Origin: Colius striatus
Taxonomy: Eukaryota > Chordata > Aves > Coliiformes > Coliidae
Reading direction: 5' to 3'
NCBI RefSeq assembly: GCF_028858725.1
Contig: NC_084772.1
Span: 21,429,548 to 21,493,547, forward strand
DNA length: 64,000 bases
Below the pieces are notes generated by a model. That model was not told the DNA's origin and searched no databases. It worked only from the letters and a program-made list of their open reading frames with translations. The translations under genes and the position numbers were made by a program. How positions within the stretch are numbered: position 1 is the stretch's first letter; each line of letters starts with the position of its first letter. Positions 58,291 through 64,000 of this stretch are shown piece after piece.

Positions 58291-61014
58291 CAACAGTCTG
58301 TTTAGAAAGAAGGAAAACAAGAGTTAGACATCTCAAAAGGATCGTTCTGCCTGGGGAAGAAAAGGCACAGACTCTTCCCATGGGGATAAACCCCCACTGA
58401 ACTCTTCAAGGGCAACCCCAGCAGGGCAGAGCACCTCCAAACACCACAGGCCAGGGCAGGCAAAGCCGCTGCTGCCTCTGCCCTCTTCCACACGGGAAGC
58501 GAGCTGGGACCTGCAGCTGCAGCCACGACTCGTTTCCTAGGCAAGGGATGGCCTAAAAGGGATTGTGCCCAAACAGCCAGCACCATCCCTCCTGTTCTTC
58601 ACCTGCACCATCACCACAAGCCTACACAAAGCTTCTCATGCTGCAGTTCTGTCCAGAGTGCAGGGGTGCAGGGATGGGACCCCTGGTATGAGTGTGGGGC
58701 AGGGCCAGCCCCAGTGCCCCACTGTCACGCCGAGTTCCAGCCCCTCGTGGGACTCGCACGCAAAACTACCAAATCTGCTTAGAAAGGCATTTTTTGACCG
58801 TGTCACCATCACAAGAGCAGAAAGCACCGAGGGCTCCCGGTGCTCCTGGAGCTGTTTGCCACGGCCCCTGGCCCCAGCGCTGCCTGGGCCTAGGGAAGGC
58901 AATTTGGAGAATAACAAAGCGCTCCCTGCTCCTGCCATGTGTTGCCTGGTTACAGGGCTGAAAAGACAACTGACATCTGAAATACAGCGAAGCACGAGCT
59001 GCAACAGCCATCACAAACCCTGGCAGAAGCCAAGGCAGCAGAGGCTTTTTTAGGTGAACAAAAATACCTCCTCTCCCGAGAGCAGAAGCTAAAAAGCATC
59101 CGTGCAACAGTATGTCTGTGAGAAGTGACCCACACCAAGCCCTGCAGCAAAGGGCTCCTCGTACTTACACTGAAACAGCACAAACAGGCACCACTGGCAA
59201 ACTCTTTCCCCAGCTAATTGCCACCTGAGACACTGCCCATTGCACCCATTAACTTCTTATAATAGCTGCCGGGTTTCTGCAGAGCTACAATTGCAGGAAA
59301 TTGTCCAGGAACAAAGTCATGCAGTGCTCCATCACAAGATGGGAATTCTGTGGGCGGGGAGAGGGAAAGAAAACAAGAGGGCAGCAGCCAAACCCTCCAG
59401 GCTGCTGGGGCTGAAGCAGTGTGGACCTTGAGCTGCGGGCTGGGCAGTGCCAGGACAGGGTGCTGGGTGCCCACACCTGGGGCAGCCGGGGCAAGGCAGC
59501 AGGCTGGTGCTGTCAGCAGCCTTGGTCTGCAGAAGTTCCCTGGAAATCCCTTCCTAATTTAAATGTTTCATTTACGCTTCAGAGGCTTCAGGGCCCTCTG
59601 GGTTGGTCTGTGGGTTGTTTCCTTTGCACAAGTGATTCGGAGGCCCCATCCCAGCCCTACAGCAGCACAAATTCCCAGACCAAAGCTCTGGCCACAGACA
59701 GTGCTAATACGGCCCGGCGCTGGCATTTGCAGCAGGAGACTGCACTTTCCAGGGCAGCTAATCCTCTGCCCTAGCTCCTTTGCTGGTGCTACGGGAAAAC
59801 CCCTTTTTCATGAATGAAGGCTTCAGGGACTCAGCTGCAGTGCTGAGTTGTGGGAGGCCCAGGCAGGAGCCCCCACTCCTTTCTGTTTGGATGAGAGCTG
59901 GAAAGGACCTGAACTGGTAGAGACACAACAGGCTGATCAGCCCTCCTCATGGTGCAGCTGGGAAGCAAGAACAGGGGGTAAAGTGCAGAAAATTCAGCAC
60001 AGCAGCCCAGCATGTCCATAAAGAGAAAGTGGAAAATGTGCTGTTAGAGCGAGGGAATGACTGCAGAGATCCGTGCCTCCAAATTTCTGCTCTTCATCAT
60101 TTCGAGGGCCTGCAGCCCAGCACAAGTGCCAGAGTTCAAGCACCACAAGGGCTGAGTGAAAACAGCACCTTAAAAAGGCAGCTCAGCCCTCCCCGGGAGC
60201 GCTCAGCGCTGCAGAGCGGCAGGAGCTCGCCAAAGCTGAAGCCAGAGCGCGTGGCTCTGGCCTCTGCTCCCACACACCCTGCCAGGGCTTCACCAGCCAC
60301 CAAGATGTCACCTCTCCCAGCAGTGTGGCTCTCCTGGAGATGCTCCCCTCAGGCACTGCTCCGGAGCCTGAGGTGTCCCCGTGCTGCTGCACATCGATGG
60401 AGTCCCAGGTGCTTCAATTGTTTCCTCTAGAAGCAGCTTCAGCCATTTACAGCCCCGAGAACCTGGCTCTGTCAGCTACCATTAACCCATTTGTACAGCT
60501 GATGAGTTTCCCCTCCGTTTCACCTACTGGTTCTCATTAAGGTGCAGATGAAGGAGGAAGGAGCAAGTGTCTGAGCACGAGCCTAGGAGGAGGCGGCAGG
60601 AGCACCGGGGCGGTGTGGAGGACACCTGAACAGATTCACTTCAACGTTCACTGCAAAGCTGAGAAGTGGAGATTCAGATGATGTGCCAGTGCAAATGTGT
60701 TTGTACTTCTTGCAAAGGATCTTAAAACCAAGGAGCTTTGCTTCTGCCTCTCCTGAGCACGGGGACCGGCACGGCTGGGGCCAGAGCACGCTCTGCTCCC
60801 CGTCAAAACCAAACCCCCCATCGTTTCCAGTGCCTTGCTAAAACTGCCTCATGGCCTGCACGCTGTCCATTTATTCTGAACAAAGCCCTGCCCACTCCCG
60901 AGGTCTTTGTGGCTGTTGGTAACCGGGGTAGGTACCTATTCACGTGGAGCTTCCAAAACCTGTTTAACTGAGAAAAGGCCAGACGGATGCCAGATTAATT
61001 CTGCACCCCTTCTG

Positions 61015-61200
61015 TTCATCTAGCTGACTCATTACACTTGGAAAGCTGGCTGCCTCGCCGTGTAAACAGAGCACTGGCCTGTTTAACAGCTTGGAGGGAG
61101 TATTACATTTGCACAACAATTACAAACAACTCTCCAAGTCTTCGTTTCATTTTTAAGCACGTTTAGTAGGAGTCAGAAGGGAGTTACAGATTCCCACTTT
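61015..61200. other. Candidate conserved intronic element
   Basis: A unique AT-rich block with catctagctgactcattaca, gccgtgtaaacagagcactg, gtattacatttgcacaacaa and caaacaactctccaagtctt. It contains an AP-1-like TGACTCA and a forkhead-like GTAAACA. It has no repeats or coding potential. Position in the first introns of a developmental regulator fits an enhancer; this is inference. Confidence 0.35.
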
Positions 61201-61734
61201 GGAAGAGCTATTCCCAGCTCGCAGGAGCCATGGCTGAGCATTTCAAAGTCCCTAATCTAGGGCTGCAGAGTTACAATTTGGCTTCAGTCCCTCCTAATAC
61301 AGGAGCTGGACAAGCCACCCTCTTTCCACGACACCCCTCTCAACCTCACCTCCCTACCAGGAGACAATCATCACCCTTCTTCTTTTGTAAACAATTAACT
61401 AAGCTCCTTGAACTAGATGATTACATGTCTGCTGCACAATAAGAAGTGGGAGACCGACTGAGCTCAACAGAATATAATCCCTCGCACTTCTCTGGGAAAA
61501 CAAAGGAGCTGTTTACCTCTGGCCGGCGGCCAGCACCGGCTGCGCCAGCCCCTGCACGCCAGAGCCAGCCCCTGGCCTGGCCAGCAGCAGCCCCTCACTG
61601 CTGGCCAGGCGCAGACCCCACGCTGTCCCCTGGGAATGCAGCTATGGACAGGAGGGGTCTGCCCTGGGACTTGGCCAGCCTGGATGTGGCAGCTCCCGGG
61701 GGTTTGGCACGGCCGGCTCTGGCCAGCAGCTGGT

Positions 61735-61835
61735 GGTGCCTCGGCAGGGAAGGTCGTGGTGGTGCTGGTGGGGAAGACTGTGGTGGTATCGGTGGGGAGG
61801 GTCATGGTGGTGCTGCTGGGGAAGGCCACGGCGGC
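61735..61835. repeat. GGTGGT-rich imperfect tandem repeat
   Basis: About three imperfect copies of a ~33-bp unit of the form gtcgtggtggtgctggtggg. Apparent small ORFs across it on both strands are low-complexity artefacts. Confidence 0.7.
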
Positions 61836-64000
61836 CCCAGCCTCCCAAGTGTCACACACATGACTTGCCTGCAGGGAGGAAGCTGGAGAAGCAAATACAC
61901 CAGCCAGTCTGGCCCCTTTGCAGAACCGTGTCCCCCCTGAGCACCCTGGCAGAGGTGGGCAGACGGGTCTGGTGGGAGCAGGAGCTGTGCCTGGCGAGGC
62001 CGGCTGGGAACAGCAGGGCTCTGTGGAGCCAGCCCCAGCCACACACACACACCCCCACCCCGTCCTCTCCTCTCCCCTTGCTGGGGCGAGGAACCAGTGG
62101 AAAATGGTTTTTGTTTTGCCCAGGGTGTGCCAAGACAGAGCCACACACTAAGACCAAACGTTTCTGTGGAGGACCTCCAAAGGCAACGGTCCCAAAGCAG
62201 ACAGGGAGGGAAGGGAGGGGATGATCTGTCCCTCTGAGCTGCAGGAGGGGAGTGCTGGCTGCACGCTTGGCCCCGCCAGGCCAGCCTGGCCAGACAGGGC
62301 TCCCGGCAGTGGCGACGGGCAAATCGGGACAGGCACGGGTGTACACACAGGCACAGCCTGCTCTCAGCCCCAGCCACACCAACACCCTGCCTGACAGGAG
62401 AGGACATCCCTCCTTTAAAACCCACCGGTGTACACAAACCCCCCTGTCCCTCCTCTTCCCGCCCTCAGGGGCACAGGGAGCAACATCCAGATCTGTGACA
62501 AGAGACAACACAAACAAGGCTGAAATCCTCAAATGCCTGCAGATGCACACCCAAGGCGGAGCAGCAGCTTCCCCCAGCTCTGCTCGAGTCCCATCCCATC
62601 CCTCCAGCCCTGCCCTCCTGCAGTGCCTGCTCAGCCTCTCTCCTCCTGCTGCAAGCAGACCAGCCAGGCTCCTGCCATCTCTATCTGAAGCCACAACAAA
62701 TTAGCTCATGCCCGAGATCTGTGCATTGGGGCCTGCCCATATCCCGCCAGCTTGGAGTAAAAAGGATTGTGCAGAGTTCTTTAAATGCCAGACAATAAGA
62801 AGAAAGTTGGCTGGAGGCTCTTACCCGTACAAACAACTCTGATGCAAGGATGGCAATTAGAGGCACAGACATTTGCACAAATCCAACACATTTTGTTTGG
62901 TCTGAAAAAGGTGGAAGATGAACGAGCCTCATGGAAACACGGAATCTGAACATCTCAGGCTCCTTTTGGAGACTCTGCCCCAGAGAAACAGGTGTCCTCC
63001 AATCTTTGAAAGCTGCCTTAAAATAACAATTCACATAGGTCACATCCAGAATGGGACCCCTCACCTCTTCCACAGGAAAGCATGGGGAGAAAAACAGAAG
63101 CTGAGGTCTTTCAACATGCTGAACTGTTCCCTTCTGCATCACCCTGCTGCTACCTCCACTGAGAAGCCCGTCAACCCAGTGAAGCCTGTCTGAGCTGTGC
63201 AGTGCCCTGCTACCTCCCGAGCCCACGCTGAAGCTGTGCTGTACGTCACTAACAGCTTCACCCAGCGCTGCCCGTGTGCACCCTGCGCCCTGCCACCAGC
63301 AGACACCTGCTGTTCACCAGCTTCTCCTTCACCTGGCAGGCCCACACAGGTGATTTGCACCCAGAACTGCCCGTGCAGGGACCTGCACTTTGCAAAACAA
63401 GGAACAATCACTCTTTGTGCTCCAGCTCGGCTCCGGAAGAGTAAAGTCCATCTTTGTCCAGGGGTAAGGCCAAGAGCAGGAGGAGGCCTGCGCCAGCAGA
63501 GCAAACACAGGTGTGTTTCACTCAGCAGCCTTCCAGGTAATCACAAAGATTAGCTATTAACGACATAGTGCAGCACGAGGTGCTAATTCTCACAGCCATT
63601 ACCCAAACAGAGGGAAACGGAGAGCTCTGTATTTCCCCCTCTGAGGGCAGCAGGGAAGCACGCTGGCCTGTCACACCTGGGGTCATCTAGTTGCACAGCT
63701 CCATCACATCCTCACCTCCAACTCAGTATCTTCTCTCTTTCCCCTGGGGAACTCACCATCTTTTTGTTTCTGGCTTTTGAAGGGGGATGTCACTCCTTAA
63801 TCAGGAGCTCTCACAGATGAAACATCTTTCTCCACCTCTTTGTATGGCTTCTCCTCTCAAGATGAGAACCTGGACCCCACAATAACCGTCTTTTCTTCTG
63901 CCTTTCTCAAATGTTGATTTCACCTTAACCCACGGTGCTTCCCGACCTCCTGACACACCTGTAGCCACTCACATCTGCAGGTATTTGCAAAGCTGGCTTC

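Larger units (their letters stand above)
58298..64000 (-). other. ANKRD11: ANKRD11 5'UTR intron (partial)
   Basis: The acceptor at 58298 shows this is intron upstream of the start exon. It includes a candidate element at 61015-61200 and a short GGT-rich repeat at about 61735-61835. No upstream noncoding exon could be recognised from sequence alone, and no other gene is supported. Confidence 0.6.

Noticed and set aside
58565-64000. Assorted 60-280-residue frames in the ANKRD11 5' intron
   Set aside because: They have no family similarity, codon-level consistency or splice context, and frequencies match the GC content.

Overview
The window reads as vertebrate genomic DNA, almost certainly from a bird. 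The introns are compact and GC-rich, truncated CR1 LINE copies are the only clear interspersed repeat family, and minisatellites are frequent. Four multi-exon protein genes appear in the order of human 16q24.3 (chicken chromosome 11 carries the orthologous block): ACSF3 (+, last three coding exons), CDH15 (+, complete), SLC22A31 (-, complete) and ANKRD11 (-, complete coding region; its promoter and first exons lie beyond the right edge). No bacterial, phage or CRISPR content is present.

Layout. 1-3244: ACSF3 intron with CR1 pieces and a 23-bp minisatellite. 3245-6263: ACSF3 exons for the C-terminal adenylation lobe, poly(A) signal at 6403. 6410-10359: intergenic, with a CR1, two AT-rich islands that may be conserved noncoding elements, short tandem repeats and a CpG island. 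10360-15717: CDH15 (M-cadherin) in 14 coding exons, 781 codons. 15718-16274: CDH15 3'UTR with a 40-bp tandem repeat. 16341-19948: SLC22A31, tail-to-tail with CDH15, nine coding exons, 538 codons. 20130-20960: 20-bp minisatellite. 22245-58297: ANKRD11, eleven coding exons, 2713 codons, including one 6.7-kb exon. 58298-64000: 5'UTR intron of ANKRD11, no exon recognised.

The exon models were built by joining reading frames across GT-AG junctions. In all three complete genes the summed exon lengths are divisible by three and every split codon resolves to the residue expected for the family, so the models are internally consistent. Functionally the four genes are unrelated: mitochondrial malonyl-CoA synthesis, muscle cell adhesion, a presumed organic-ion transporter, and a chromatin regulator. 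They form a conserved neighbourhood, not a pathway.

The observations most worth a second look are regulatory or structural. They are three nested uORFs directly upstream of the ANKRD11 start; an intronic CpG island in ANKRD11 carrying an inverted pair of TGA(G/C)TCA sites and bracketed by two diverged copies of a ~235-bp unit; paired A-rich and U-rich tracts in the ANKRD11 3'UTR; and CDH15/SLC22A31 poly(A) signals only ~70 bp apart. I saw no candidate for a wholly new biological system.
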